Assembly (NCBI GenBank): GCA_012861695.1
Contig: JAAOOA010000268.1
Location: 1-64,000 of the forward strand
Length of the DNA stretch: 64,000 nucleotides
Direction: 5' to 3'
DNA from: Trematomus loennbergii
Lineage: Eukaryota; Chordata; Actinopteri; Perciformes; Nototheniidae
Shown: piece by piece, positions 1-10,529 of the stretch
How the letters are laid out: each line of letters begins with the position of its first letter
Numbering within the stretch: the stretch's first letter is position 1
Notes under the pieces: model-generated
Databases searched by the model: none
Told to the model about the DNA's origin: nothing
The model's input: only the letters and a program-made list of their open reading frames with translations
Program-made: the position numbers and the translations under genes

Positions 1-138
1 TCGTGTTCCTCCTGTCTTTGGAACACCTTCTGGTCTCTTTAAGGGCCACAAACATCGTTTCTCTATGTTTACCAAAAGCTCAGGAACATTCAAGAAGATA
101 TTCTGCAGATTCATTGACCATTTTAATCGAGGGGGCCT
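1..138 (+). repeat. Paralogous segment matching 61031-61165
   Basis: These bases match 61031-61165 almost base for base, starting at TCGTGTTCCTCCTGTCTTTG and running to the AATCGAGGGGG motif, where the two copies part. In the other copy the segment follows a 377-bp unit (60655-61031) that is itself duplicated at 57051-57431. No coding sense is evident. The match shows that the left edge of the window lies inside a duplicated block. Bases 139-236 hold nothing I recognise. Confidence 0.8.
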
Positions 139-1507
139 TAAAGATTGAGCTTCATCCCTTCTTTTGCCGAAGCAGGTGGAGAACGAGAGAGACGGTCCCC
201 CCTCTGCCTCTGTTAGAGCACTAGAGTTGTACATCAGGACCACAAGAAAAACGGTCAAGTTTAGTCCTAAAAGTGAATGTCAGCTCTCAGGTTCAGGCCC
301 TCTTTCTGTGATATATTATTTGGTTATTTAGTGTTTATTCTACTTCTATCATAGATACATTACAATTGTTAATGCAAAACACTTTATTTTAAAAACAGCA
401 CATTCACACTAAACCTGCATGGAAAGGAAATCAGTGCTGCGATAGATTACCTCTACGGGCTTTAATTATTAGGTCGGTCACAACATTTGCAGAAACATGC
501 AGGAACCAGCAGATGGCAGCAGAAGCAAACAGTTGTTGGGGGGGGGGGGGTTGCTTTAACTGCACACACCTCCACCAGAAGGCTTTAGTGCAGGGTTAAA
601 GCATTACAAACAAAATGGACTGAGTTGTTGGTAGAAGCAGGTTCACTGAGGTTTCATCTTTTTTCTAGATACCTTTGATGAAAAACGATGTAAAGCATTA
701 CCAAGTGGACAACAGTCCTAAAAGGCTCCAGCTTGTGTCACCTAATTTAATAATTAATAAAAGAGGCCAAAAGGTACCAAAAATAGTCTAATTTTGATTG
801 AGCCTGCCCAAAGTGACCAATCTTAGTAACAATATGTTCTTGGAAAAATATTTCCCCAAGGCAAACGTTTTGGACAAAGAACTGCCGATCTTTGTAATTT
901 ACTGTACGTATAACATTAAAGTTAAGGCAGGGGGCCAAACATAGAAACTTGATAGTTTATTAATTTCCTATCCTCAGCTGCACTGATAATTAGCTAATGT
1001 TAGCATGCTTCAAGGTTAAACTAACATGTTCCACATTTCAAACAATAGCATTTAATTTAAGTAAAGGTGAAAAAGCAGGGACTCACATGGCTGTAGACTG
1101 TTGTTTATTGAATATATTACATCATCATTACATTGTCATTATAGTAACAAAGGGTGAATGCTTCACAACAAATATTAAAACACAACAACAGTAAGTGGTT
1201 TACATCACAATGCCTAACATACAGTACACCTGAAATCCTGTCAAATCTACTTTTTACGAGGATATGTTAAAACAAATACATTTTAATATTGACCTTAAAT
1301 ATGCATGAATAGGCAGCACATAATATGTGTTTTTAACAGAATAGTAATATTTAACATTTGAGGGAAATTCAAGCCAAATCTGAGTTAAATCAAGCATATA
1401 CAATATTGTTGTTGTGCTTTATGTTGATCTCTATCTATTCATATATCCCTTTAAATAATTATGATAGGAAACACAATCTAACATGGTCAACATATTCCTT
1501 TTATATT

Positions 1508-2436
1508 TCAGCAGCAGGACCCTTCTTCAGAAATCTTAATGACTCCTTTGATTTGAGGCAGACCCAGGCCATAAACGATAGGGTTATTGAGGGGGGGAAT
1601 GATCAGATACTCTAAAGACAAAATAACTGTGATGCTTGGATTCAGTTGATCAGCCTCAATCGAGTCAGAGACAGCTCGCAGAAGAGAGAGATGGAGTAGG
1701 TCATAAAGGTCACGATGTGAGGCAGGCAGGTTTGTAACGCCTTTCCTCTGAATTCAGACGAGCTCCTCCTGCAGACCAGCAGAATCCGTAGATATGTGTA
1801 CAGGACGAAGCATAAGGGGATTAGGATGCTGGTCACCGTGAGAAAGTGACCTGTGATTTGTTTGGAGTGGTGTCCACACAGGAGAGCTGCACCACAGGCC
1901 AGTTAGAGCAGAAAATCCTGTGCAGTTTATTTCCACACAGCGGTAATTTAACAGTAAGATAGAGACAGAAGCCATCGTAAACACTGGGTAGAAAACAGCA
2001 ACAAGCACAAGAACTGTACCCATAAACGTCATTTTACTGTGATAGTGTAAGGGCTGACAGATAGCAATGAATCTATCGTAGGCCATGATGGTGAGGATGG
2101 TCAGCTCACAGGAAGCATAGGTGTAAATAACATACATCTGAATAAAGCATAATGGACGTGAGACCAAATGAGAGTCAGAGAGGATGTCCTGCAGGAACCT
2201 GGGGAAGAATCCAGCTGAGCCAACAGAGAGTTTACACACAGACAGCTGATGAAAATATACATGGGCTGATGCAGAGACTTCTCCAGGAACACTGCCAGAA
2301 TAATGACCATGTTAGCAGAGACTATAGTCACATAGATGAACAGACACAAGATGAAGAACAGGTATCTGAGGGGCCCAAAGTCTGCAAACAGAGTCAACTG
2401 AAAGTAGGGAGGGTTCAGGCTGCTGTTGCTCTTCAT
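1508..2436 (-). pseudogene. Olfactory receptor pseudogene A1
   Basis: This is a decayed single-exon odorant receptor, a seven-transmembrane class A GPCR that would act at the cilia of olfactory neurons. The start is the ATG at 2436 (MKSNSSLNPPYFQ) and the stop is the TGA at 1508, a span of about 310 codons, which is normal for the family. Visible hallmarks are a TM1 hydrophobic run ending SANMVIILAV, the LHQPMYIFI loop, the TM3-end motif MAYDRFIAICQPLHY, KALQTCLPHIVTF entering TM6, and a PLNNPIVYG motif in TM7. The reading frame breaks at least three times: near 2220 (a base missing from CCATACAG), near 1970 and near 1850, each a small deletion relative to paralogue A2. It lacks the hAT insertion that splits A2. 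OR assignment is firm. The subfamily is not resolved, and some indels could be assembly errors. Confidence 0.9.
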
Positions 2437-2489
2437 GTCTGCACCAAAGAGAGGAACAATACAGGAACTGTTAATGAGATTCTTAGCAA

Positions 2490-4045
2490 ATTCAGATATT
2501 AATACAAAATCAGCCTGCGTGCATGCAGAATCTCCAACAGTTGTATGTGACCATGTTAAATATAACATCTGGGAAAATCTCACCTCCACATACAGTAGTT
2601 CACAGACTTATTCAGGCTCTCTATATCTGCGAAGAAAGGGGGAATATAAATGCACAATAAGGAAATGTTCAATGTCTAATTCAACACCTACAGTAATACA
2701 AAAACACAAGCGTGCGTGCATGTGAATTGCGACCTTCCTAACACTTGTACTTGACAATATTGAATTTAACTTCAGGTAGCTGGAGAAGAGAAGCACACAC
2801 ATGAAGGGCAGGAAAAAGTCTCATAAACTACATGAACCACCAACATGGTAATTCGCATTGATTTAAACATTATTTCACACTCTTACACATTGCCTCCTTC
2901 ATGTTTGCAAGTTGGCCTAAACAGAGAACACATTCATAGACAGAACAAGAGTTATAGAAAGGAGATGCAAGACTTAAGGAAAGGTCACAAGCAGACAATA
3001 ATCAATATAATCTAATTTGAAGTAAGTCAAATATAAGTGAGAATATATTCTTTCCTTATGTTAAATACATATATGTGCACAAATACTTGCATGCAGAAGC
3101 AGTATACACATGTATAGTATGATTATCTACCTGTGTCAAGGTACTAACAATAATCAACATATGTTACTCAATATTAATATATTAATATTAATACAAAATC
3201 TCCTAGGGTTGTACGTGACAATATTGTGCTGGGAATATCTCACCTCCACATACACTACATGCAGCAAAGATCTGGCATGTCTCAGTTATTCAAACAGGAG
3301 TTCACAGACTTACTCACTTTCTATATCTGGATAAAAAGGAGGGAATATAAATGCAACATGTCCTAATTCAACACATACAATACTAAAAACCACAATAACC
3401 TGCATGCATGTGAATGGCAAACGCTCACAGTTGGACCTGACAATAGTAAATATAAATTCCAAGTAACTGAAGAAGTGATGTACACAAAATAAGACCTTCT
3501 CATAAACTACATGCACCACAATCCTGGCATTTCTCAGTTATTTAAACAGTATTTCACTCACATTTAAAATGTTTGTGTTTGCACCTAAAGCAAAAAGAGA
3601 GATGCATTCAAAGATCAACCGGTAAAGGAAAGGAGAGGAAGACCTGAAAAAAAGGCTAAACTTGCCCTAGCCAGCATATAGTATCATCACATTGAAGGAT
3701 AATGTAAGTGAGAATAATCCATAGCATATACACTATGTTAATCAATGCTTGCATAAGAATAACAGATTCAATAATTCAACACTTCAGTACATCAGTACAT
3801 TAAATACACTCATACAGAATAATGATTGACTTACTGATTCCATGCGTGAAAGTGTGCTGTAGGAACATTCACATATTTTATACTTATGTTCAGATCAGCA
3901 CTATAACCTTGAAAGCTTTCAATATAATTAGGACAACTATTAAAGAGATCCACAGTCAGTAGTGTGTTTTACAATAGTTAGACAACTGAAACAAACAACA
4001 CAATTAAGTTTTAAGATTCAACGTAGGTACTAACAATAAAACAAC
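2490..4045 (+). repeat. Diverged tandem duplication of the OR-A1 5' flank
   Basis: Two diverged direct copies lie upstream of OR-A1 (minus strand): about 2490-3165 and about 3170-4045. Both contain, in order, TTAATACAAAATC, a TGTA(T/C)GTGAC motif, ATCTCACCTCCACATACA, a TTCACAGACTTA motif, GGGAATATAAATGCA, and CAACATATGTTACTCA at the end. Block copy 2 (55999-56760) has only one unit. No ORF is supported here. For an OR on the minus strand this would be promoter-side sequence, but I see no specific regulatory element. Confidence 0.6.
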
Positions 4046-4130
4046 ATATGTTACTCAGCTTGTTAGTGAGAGCTTTGACATGATGAGAGGAAGTCCCCCC
4101 CCCCTGTAATGATCCACTCTGAAGAAGCTG

Positions 4131-4680
4131 GACACTTTATGTTTGTCTGCTGCTAGGATGCAAACGTGCACAGGCAGGGCCAAAGGGATGTTAAAGCACT
4201 CACACCAGACTGCATACTTCTTCTTTAATGTATGCATCCTACTTGTTGTTCTATATGGAGTAAACCAATCAGAAGTGCAGCTGTAAGGGAAATGTTAAAT
4301 CCCTCACACTTGTCTTCTGAATCAAAATAATGAAACTGGGACTCCAAAAGCCTTAGCGTCTTGTTTTTTCGCCATAATTGAATAATTTGGCAAATTAATA
4401 AAGTCCTAATGTCCTGTGAAATCTGCAGAAAAAATGTTCCAAATAAGTCAAGTTTCATATTACCTGACTTCCAACTCAATCCAGTGGAAAAGTGACCAAG
4501 AAGGGGCAGCTGGACCCCAGTGGAGCAGGTGCAGGCCTGGGGTCAGTGCCCAGCTGTTTCAGCTCTGCTGCACACAGTCACAATTCAGGAGGCATCTAAC
4601 TTCTGCAGGTCCGCCACAGAAGAGCAGGATAAAGTCTGGACCAACTCATAAGAGCAGGGGGAGCTTTTTTTTTTTAACAT
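4131..4680. other. Unassigned noncoding stretch
   Basis: I recognise no gene, repeat end or RNA here. Short ORFs on both strands have no family motifs. A T-run sits at about 4665-4676, just before the 61-bp segment shared with the OR-B palindrome. Confidence 0.4.
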
Positions 4681-4741
4681 TTTCTCTCTTTGTACATAAC
4701 AAACAGTTGAATTGGGTTTGCAACATTAAAGAGGGAAGACA
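4681..4741 (+). repeat. 61-bp segment shared with both OR-B palindrome arms
   Basis: This segment matches 17023-17081 in the same orientation and 13492-13549 in reverse, including TTTGTACATAACAAACAGTT, GGGTTTGCAACATTAA and GAGGGAAGA. Beyond both ends the sequences are unrelated. Here it directly abuts GTGTGGCAGCGGGG, and a gypsy integrase tail follows, so it may be part of a retroelement end. That last step is inference. Confidence 0.6.
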
Positions 4742-4869
4742 GGTGTGGCAGCGGGGTGTGGTTAGGGCGCCGGCTGCTGGAGTCAGGGCCGTCCCTCCCT
4801 ACAGGCTGATCACGCAGACTGCGTGGGGCCTCACCTCACGGGGGGGGGCCTCATCTTGCGGAGGGAGCC

Positions 4870-5124
4870 TCAACTGAGCTGACATTTTCACCGGGAGATA
4901 AAGTGCTTGTGTTACTCCTATCCTCTAGCTCTAAACTACTCGCCAAGTGGCAAGGACCATTTGTGGTCACACGACGAGTGGGGGACGTAGATTATGAGGT
5001 GGTGCGTTCTGACAGGGGGGGAGCAACACAGATTTACCACCTGAACCTCCTTAAAGCATGGAGAGAGGTGGCGTCTGCTTCTCTGGCCACCATGGTGATT
5101 GAGAGGGATGAGTTAGGACCGGAG
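4870..5124 (+). pseudogene. Ty3/gypsy integrase C-terminal fragment
   Basis: The frame reads FSPGDKVLVLL, then KLLAKWQGPFVVTRRVGDVD and IYHLNLLKAWRE. This is the C-terminal GPY/F-type module of a fish Ty3/gypsy integrase, the end of pol, which takes part in target-DNA binding. The catalytic core (D,D-35-E), RT and gag are absent, and the frame is open leftward only to about 4870, so this is a 3' remnant. After about 5124 the open frame drifts into unrelated repeat sequence. Other gypsy remnants are near 58.1-59.1 kb (gag-protease, minus) and 63.1-63.4 kb (RT, minus). They need not belong to the same family. Confidence 0.8.
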
Positions 5125-6165
5125 GCAGGGCCGGTTTTTCGCATAGGCGACATAGGCGGTCGTCTAGGGCGCCAGATCTGGGGGGGCGCTGCGCTGGTAG
5201 CTTTGGGAGGGAACAAAACCTTTTTGACCTTTGGTGCTCATCCTAATTTTCAGCATAGATGTAACAACATTTATAATTAAGTAAAGGTAACACCCTTTTC
5301 ACCCCGGTTACACTTTTCCTTTGCCCTGTACGATGGGCGCTGTAAGTGATGAAAGTGGGGGATGTTGGCTTATCAGGCGCCCGCAGCTCACAGCCAAAGT
5401 GCGAGTTAGCGTGGGAGCGAGCGAGGGAGAGAGGGAGAGAGAAGAGAGAGAGAGAGGGTGCACCGGTACCGGCGCTGTTGTTATTAGCATCTGGTGCTTG
5501 CTGCTCTAACGGATATAAGAAGAAGATGTTTCTACAACAAGGGTGGAGGCACCCAGCCTCTGCCTTTCCCCCCGGCCATCTGCACTTGCCACCCTTGAAC
5601 AAAGAAGGGACCCCTCTGGAGAGCAGAAGGTGTGGCGGGACCACCAACAGATAAAGGACCATGCGGTGGAAGGTCAGGACCACAGCAGGGGGACATGGAA
5701 CTGCCACAGTAGGGTAATAGAAAGGGGTTTGCTCTCACTTGATAGGATGAGCAGATGTCAGTCAGACCACCAACTGGATGGAATGGACAGAAGTAAACCT
5801 CTCTGCCGATTGTACGGGAGTGTCAGAAGATCTTAATTTGAGATCTAAGAGTGCGAAGAGAGACCAAGCTGCGGCCGGAATCCACAGGGAGGCGCAAGGC
5901 GTCCACTTAGAACGCACGGTGGTGTATTGGAAGTGTACAGTACAAAATTATGCAAAAAGGAAGGGTAACGGCAGAGACCCCCCGCCCCAAAGACAAATGC
6001 CGTGGGGATCCACAAAACGGGAAGGGGTCTGCTCGTTTGTTGACACCGACTGCACCGAAAGACCCAGCTGAAGCCGCTCCCCCTGGAGACGGACCATCTG
6101 GCCAACTTTGGGACTGTTTGAGCAACTTGGGAAATAGGAGGGGCTATGGTGCGTTGGTGCGTTGG
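5125..6165. other. Unassigned GC-richer stretch with a GA-rich tract
   Basis: The stretch starts with a GGCGACATAGGCGGTCGTCT-type repeat fragment (5147-5175), has a purine-rich GAGA tract at about 5417-5458, and then about 650 bp of GC-rich sequence with short overlapping ORFs on both strands. None shows a recognisable domain. It may be internal or untranslated retroelement sequence, given the gypsy fragment to its left, but I cannot name it. Confidence 0.35.
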
Positions 6166-6169
6166 TTGC

Positions 6170-7030
6170 AAGAAACAGCGTCTGAGGGCTTCTTAACATT
6201 TAACAAACTATGAGTGTGTCGTATCCACTTAACGGGAAGAAACTCAGCTATCAGACAATATTAACAATTTTTAGCTAAACAAAACACAAGGGTAATAACA
6301 AAGGCTCTGAATTAGCCCTGAGTGAAAAAATGCTAACGCACTTAGCATAGAACTCACGGTAAAATACCCTTATTACTTATCGGATCTGCACAAACAAGAT
6401 ATCGATTAGCAAGCTGAGATTCCACAGATTCCAGAAATATAAGTATCATCACTGAGCGATCAAAACTCGTGGGGAAGCAAACCCAGACATCACACCACGT
6501 AGCTTTACGGAGCAAACACGGAACAATGTCTTACCTTTGCTGTTGTTCTGATCAAAAGTTGTGTTCAATGACATTAAAATGATAAAAACGCAGCTGAAGG
6601 TTAATCCATAGGTTAATCCAATGTGTCTGTGTCACTTTGAAATGATTACTGATAATCCATCATTCAATTATTATGTCAATAACAGAGTTTTCATATATAG
6701 CTGCTATGATAGCTACTAGAGTGTATGACAGCTTCCGGTTTTGGGCATTCTGGCTACGCATCACTCATTCCCCAATGGGTCATGTTTAGATGGATTTTAG
6801 GAACTTCCCCTCGATTCTATTGGCTCTAACGGTTAGAAAGAGCTGTCAATCATCAAATCGACCGAGGGGGGCAAGAGATATGGAAAATTCACCCAAATGA
6901 CCCCAGAGGTGGGTTTTATTTTCTAAATCTCTCTAAAAAGGTCAAATGTCACTTGTTTTGCATCAATCTTGATACAGGGTACTTATTATATGTTATAGTT
7001 TTGATTCCTAAAGCTTTTAGTCTACTACCC
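6170..7030 (-). mobile_element. TTAA-type nonautonomous element, diverged copy, left part
   Basis: Read on the minus strand this is a diverged member of a family seen many times in the window. Shared landmarks are AACGGGAAGAAACTCAGCTA, TTAATCCATAGGTTAATCCAA, a TTGGCTCTAACGGT(T/C)AG box, and TTGCATCAATCTTGATACAGG. It is closest to the copy at 61419-62212. At 7030 it is interrupted by an L2-like LINE and resumes at about 8616 (CAAGGTTGGTTTTCAC), ending near 8865. The outer left terminus is not clear. No transposase is visible. Confidence 0.75.
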
Positions 7031-7562
7031 ATATATCCTATCCCTGTCTGAACTCCTTGGCCTCACTGACTCCACCCTCTCCTTCTTCCACTCATACCTC
7101 TCGTTTGTCACACACGCTGGCTGCAGCTCCCCCTGTGCCTCTGTCAACCATGGAGTCCCCCAAAGCTCGGTGCTCGGTCCCCTTCTATTCACAATATACA
7201 TCCTTCCGATTGGTGATATCATCCACAGCCATGGTCTCTGTTTCCACTCCTATGCCGACGACACCCAACTGTACATCAGCACAAAACCTTCTGCCCATCT
7301 CCCCCCTCAGTCACTAATCAACTGCCTACACAAAATTAAAACCTGGATGACCACCAACCTACTCAAACTAAACAGTGATAAAACTGAGCTCATGGTTGTG
7401 GCCCCCAAGGCACTGCTCGGGAAGGTTGGAGATCTGCTCCTCAACATCGAAGGTTCCATCATCTCCCCATCCCCTCAGGTCCGCAACCTTGGTGTTGTCT
7501 TGGATTCAACCCTCTCATTTCAAAACCACATTTCTTTTATCAAAGCAAGGTTACATCTGTGA
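7031..7562 (+). pseudogene. L2/CR1-like LINE reverse transcriptase fragment
   Basis: The frame encodes the middle and C-terminal part of a non-LTR reverse transcriptase. Visible are [20 protein letters not shown] (RT motif before the active site), HSYADDTQLYIS (the YADD catalytic motif) and LLKLNSDKTELMVV, followed by a LGVVLDSTLSFQNHI stretch. The 5' part, with the endonuclease and RT fingers, is missing, as expected for 5'-truncated insertions. The frame shifts once near the start and is cut at about 7541, where a TTAA-type element begins. The LINE 3' tail reappears at 8433-8615. The element is inserted inside an older TTAA element. Confidence 0.85.
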
Positions 7563-8428
7563 GTTGGATGTAGAAGTGTCAGAATCAATATAAATGTTTT
7601 TTATTTTAAAGAAAATTCAGATTTTACATAGTAAAAAACTGTAAATTATAGTGTCCGTCCAAAGATTATTTTTTACAGATAGTGAAAACTACCCTTGGAT
7701 GATGGGTTTAGACTAAAAGCTTTAGGAATCCAAAGTACAACATATAATAAGTACCCTGTAGAATCGAAGGGGGAGGCCCACACACACACTCATTGTGAAG
7801 AGAAAAGGTGGGGGCTGCGCGCATGTAAATGTCCAGCAGAGTGAAGCTATTTCTAGCTCTGGCATTTGGAAACGAAAAAGCAGTTTTATTGCTTATGGAT
7901 TATCAGAAATAATTTCAAAGAGGGCACAGACACATTGGATGAACCTATGGATTAACTAGGGCATCGTTTTTTTATCGTTGTAATGCCATTGAAGACCAGT
8001 TTTGACCAAGGTAAGCCATGTTAGCGTTTCTAGCTACTTAGCTCCACATGTTATGATGTACGCTTTCGTTTATAGCGTCGCAAATGTTTATCACTGAGTG
8101 TTGAGGTGGGCACCCCTAGATTCAGTGTCTCCAGGACACCAAAAACGAGTGGTTGGCTGTGCATCTAGGATAAGTAATAAGGGAGTTATTGTGAGTTTAA
8201 GTGCCGTTTTAGGTTACATTTTTTCCCTCGTGGCTAATTCAGAGGCTGAGTGTTAGCATTGTGGGTTTTTTTGGAGAAAAAAAATTAAAAAGATCAGTTA
8301 GCTGAGTTTCTTCCCGTTACATGGATATAAAACATTCATAGTTTATTAAATATTAAGATTCCTTAGACGTTGTTTCCTGCAAATGACGCGTTTATCCGCC
8401 CGGTACCGGGCGGATGGTGCGTAACAGG
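7541..8428 (+). mobile_element. TTAA-type element, 5'-truncated, nested in the LINE
   Basis: The sequence follows the family from TTTATCAAAGCAAGGTTACA through the GAAGACCAGTTTTGACCAAG|GTAAGCC junction to the R terminus GTGCGTAACAGG, then TTAA at 8429-8432. About 95 bp of the L end and an internal stretch after 7760 are missing. A 22-bp perfect palindrome centred on GGTACC lies at 8394-8415, just inside the R end. LINE sequence resumes after the TTAA. No transposase ORF is present. Confidence 0.75.
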
Positions 8429-8432
8429 TTAA

Positions 8433-8615
8433 AACTCATCTGTTCCAACAGTTCCAACAATAACTCACTCCCCCCCCACTTACACTTCAATTTCTGCCCC
8501 CTGATTTATGTTTATGTTTTTTTATGTTTTATGTCTTGTCCTTGTATGTTTCTTTGTAAAGCGACCTTGAGGTTATGAAAGGCGCTATATAAATTCAAGT
8601 TATTATTATTATTCA
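8433..8615 (+). mobile_element. L2-like LINE 3' tail
   Basis: The tail has TGTAAAGCGACCTTGAGGTTA, then GGCGCTATATAAATTCAAGT and an (ATT)n end. This is the characteristic 3' terminus of fish L2/CR1-like LINEs. Together with 7031-7540 it forms one LINE copy interrupted by a TTAA element. The RT C-terminus and much of the 3' UTR between the two parts are missing. Confidence 0.8.
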
Positions 8616-8865
8616 AGGTTGGTTTTCACTTTTTTTGGACGGACACTATAATTTAAATCTTTTTACTATGTTCAATCTGAATTTACTTTAAAATAAAAAA
8701 ATTCTATATTGATTCTGACTTTTCTAAATCCAACTCACAGGTTTATCATTGCTTTGAGAAAAAAGATTATTAATTTACCCCTTTTAGAAAGGAAGATATA
8801 GTCAATTGTTCTGGGAATGTAATTTTCGAGCCAGAGGCCTGAAAAACAGGCTCGGGGCTTAACCT
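8616..8865 (-). mobile_element. TTAA-type element, right part of the interrupted copy
   Basis: This is the continuation of the element at 6170-7030 after the LINE. It begins CAAGGTTGGTTTTCAC, where the family consensus reads CAAGGGTAGTTTTCAC, and continues TTGGACGGACACTATAATTT to TTTTCGAGCCAGAGGCCTG and GGCTCGGGGCTTAACCTG. It directly precedes the complete element at 8886-10015. Confidence 0.7.
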
Positions 8866-8881
8866 GTTACCTGTTAAAGTG

Positions 8882-10019
8882 TTAACCTCTTACACCACGC
8901 CCCCCCGGTACCGGGCGGATAAACGCGTCATTTGCAGGAAACAACGTCTAAGGAATCTTAATATTTAATAAACTATGAATGTTTTATATCCATGTAACGG
9001 GAAGAAACTCAGCTAACTGATCTTTTAAAAAAAAATCTCCAAAAAAACCCCACAATGCTAACACTCAGCCTCTGAATTAGCCACGAGCGAAAAATTAACC
9101 TATCACTGCACCTAAACTCACTCATAACTCCCTTATTACTTATCCTAGATGCACAGCCAACCCCTCGATTAGCATCTCCTGGAGACATAGAATCTGTGGG
9201 TGCCCACCACAACACTCAGTGATAAACATTTGACGCTATAAACGAAAACGTACATCAAAACATGTGGCGCTAGGTAGCTACAAACGCTAACATGGCTTAT
9301 CTTGGTCAAAACTGGTCTTCAATGGCATTAAAACGATAAAAAAAACGATGCCGCAGTTAATCCATAGGTTAATCCAATGTGTCTGTGTCCTCTTTGAAAT
9401 GATTTCTGATAATCCATAAGCAATAAAACTGCTTTTTCGTTTCCAAATGTCAGAGCGAGAGATTGCTTCACTCTGGTGCAAACCTGCATGCGGGAAGCCC
9501 CACCATTTGTTTTTCACAACGAGTGTGTGTGGGGGACTCCCCCTTCGATTCTATTGGCTCTAACGGTCAGAAAGAGGTGTCAACCATCAAAATCGACCAA
9601 GGGGGGCCAGAGATATGAAAAACAAAACATTTTCATTAAACCTCTCTAAAAAGGTCAATGTCACTTGTTTTGCATCAATCTTGATACAGGGTACTTATTA
9701 TATGTTGTACTTTGGATTCCTGAAGCTTTTAGTCTACTAACCCATCATCCAAGGGTAGTTTTCAGATAAGTAAAAAAGAATCTTTGGACGGACACTATAA
9801 TTTACAGTTTTTTACTATGTAAAATCTGAATTTTCTTTAAATAAAAAAACATCTATATTGATTCTGACACTTCTACATCCAACTCACAGATGTAACCTTG
9901 CTTTGATAAAATAAATTATTCATATAACCCCTTTAGAAGTTAAGTTGTAGTCATTTGTTTTGGGCATGTCATTTTCGAGCCTGAAACATGAAAAACAGGC
10001 TTGGTGCTTAACAGGTTAA
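8882..10019 (-). mobile_element. Complete TTAA-flanked nonautonomous element (1130 bp plus TTAA duplications)
   Basis: The element proper is 8886-10015. TTAA tetranucleotides flank it at 8882-8885 and 10016-10019. Ends are CCTCTTACACCACGCC on the left and GGCTTGGTGCTTAACAGG on the right, whose complement is CCTGTTAAGCACC. It has the GGTACC-centred GC-rich subterminal motif at the left (R) end and the CATTTTCGAGCCTGAAACATG motif at the other (L) end. Exact TTAA duplication and short CCTGTTA-type inverted ends fit a piggyBac-like nonautonomous element. Assignment to that superfamily is inference, because no transposase is encoded. Confidence 0.8.
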
Positions 10020-10529
10020 CAGGTAAATTGGGGGGGTCCGGATCGGTTCGGGTGAAATGCCCATTGGACGAATGGCAAGTGGACAAAGTTGCTCGAAGTG
10101 GATACCAGCGGTGTGGACGTAGCGCCTCCAACACTCGGATGTCGGACGGCGCTCACGCCATGGCACTGCCGAGTTAGCGAAGTGTACGTTGCTTGTCCAT
10201 CGCTAGTTTGTACACTGCCAAAGATTTTACCATTCTACCAGCGTCCATGAGGTGGGAGGTTCCCTTCCTGCAGGGCCTAAGTCAATGCAAACTAACCGTA
10301 TTATTTCAAGGCTTGGGGGTATACCGTTGAAACACTGGCAACTTCAATCCTTGGGACAGACCTCTTGATGTACCAAGTTTTAAGCAAATCGCAAGAACTC
10401 TAATTTATCAGTTAAACCGTTTGGTGGGCTGAAAGCTTGTAGATCATCTTGTTTGTCACCAGTGAAGTCCCTATTTTAGACAATGGCATAGTCCAAATCC
10501 ATGCAGCGAAGGCATTGTGAAGATATGAC
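10020..10529. other. Unassigned stretch
   Basis: It follows directly on the TTAA at the end of the complete element, with a short GGTAAATTGGGGGGGTCCGG start. No family motif, RNA or gene is recognised. A LINE remnant begins at its right end, so part may be degenerate LINE sequence. Confidence 0.35.

Larger units (their letters stand above)
237..4130 (+). repeat. Segmental duplication block, copy 1 (OR-A1 block)
   Basis: This block is collinear with 52640-56815. Matching starts at GACCACAAGAAAAACGGTCA and continues through the OR pseudogene and its flank to the AACATATGTTACTCA / TGATGAGAGGAAG motifs near 4045-4095. The two copies differ by scattered single-base indels, by a hAT-like element present only in copy 2, and by about 0.87 kb (roughly 3166-4040) present only here. 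The 1.27 kb from 237 to 1507 is noncoding: it has a poly-G run at 538-550 and no convincing ORF. Confidence 0.85.

Noticed and set aside
5243..6213. Overlapping ORFs on both strands between 5.2 and 6.2 kb as genes
   Set aside because: Open frames arise from GC-rich sequence; no frame shows a recognisable domain and several overlap one another on opposite strands.
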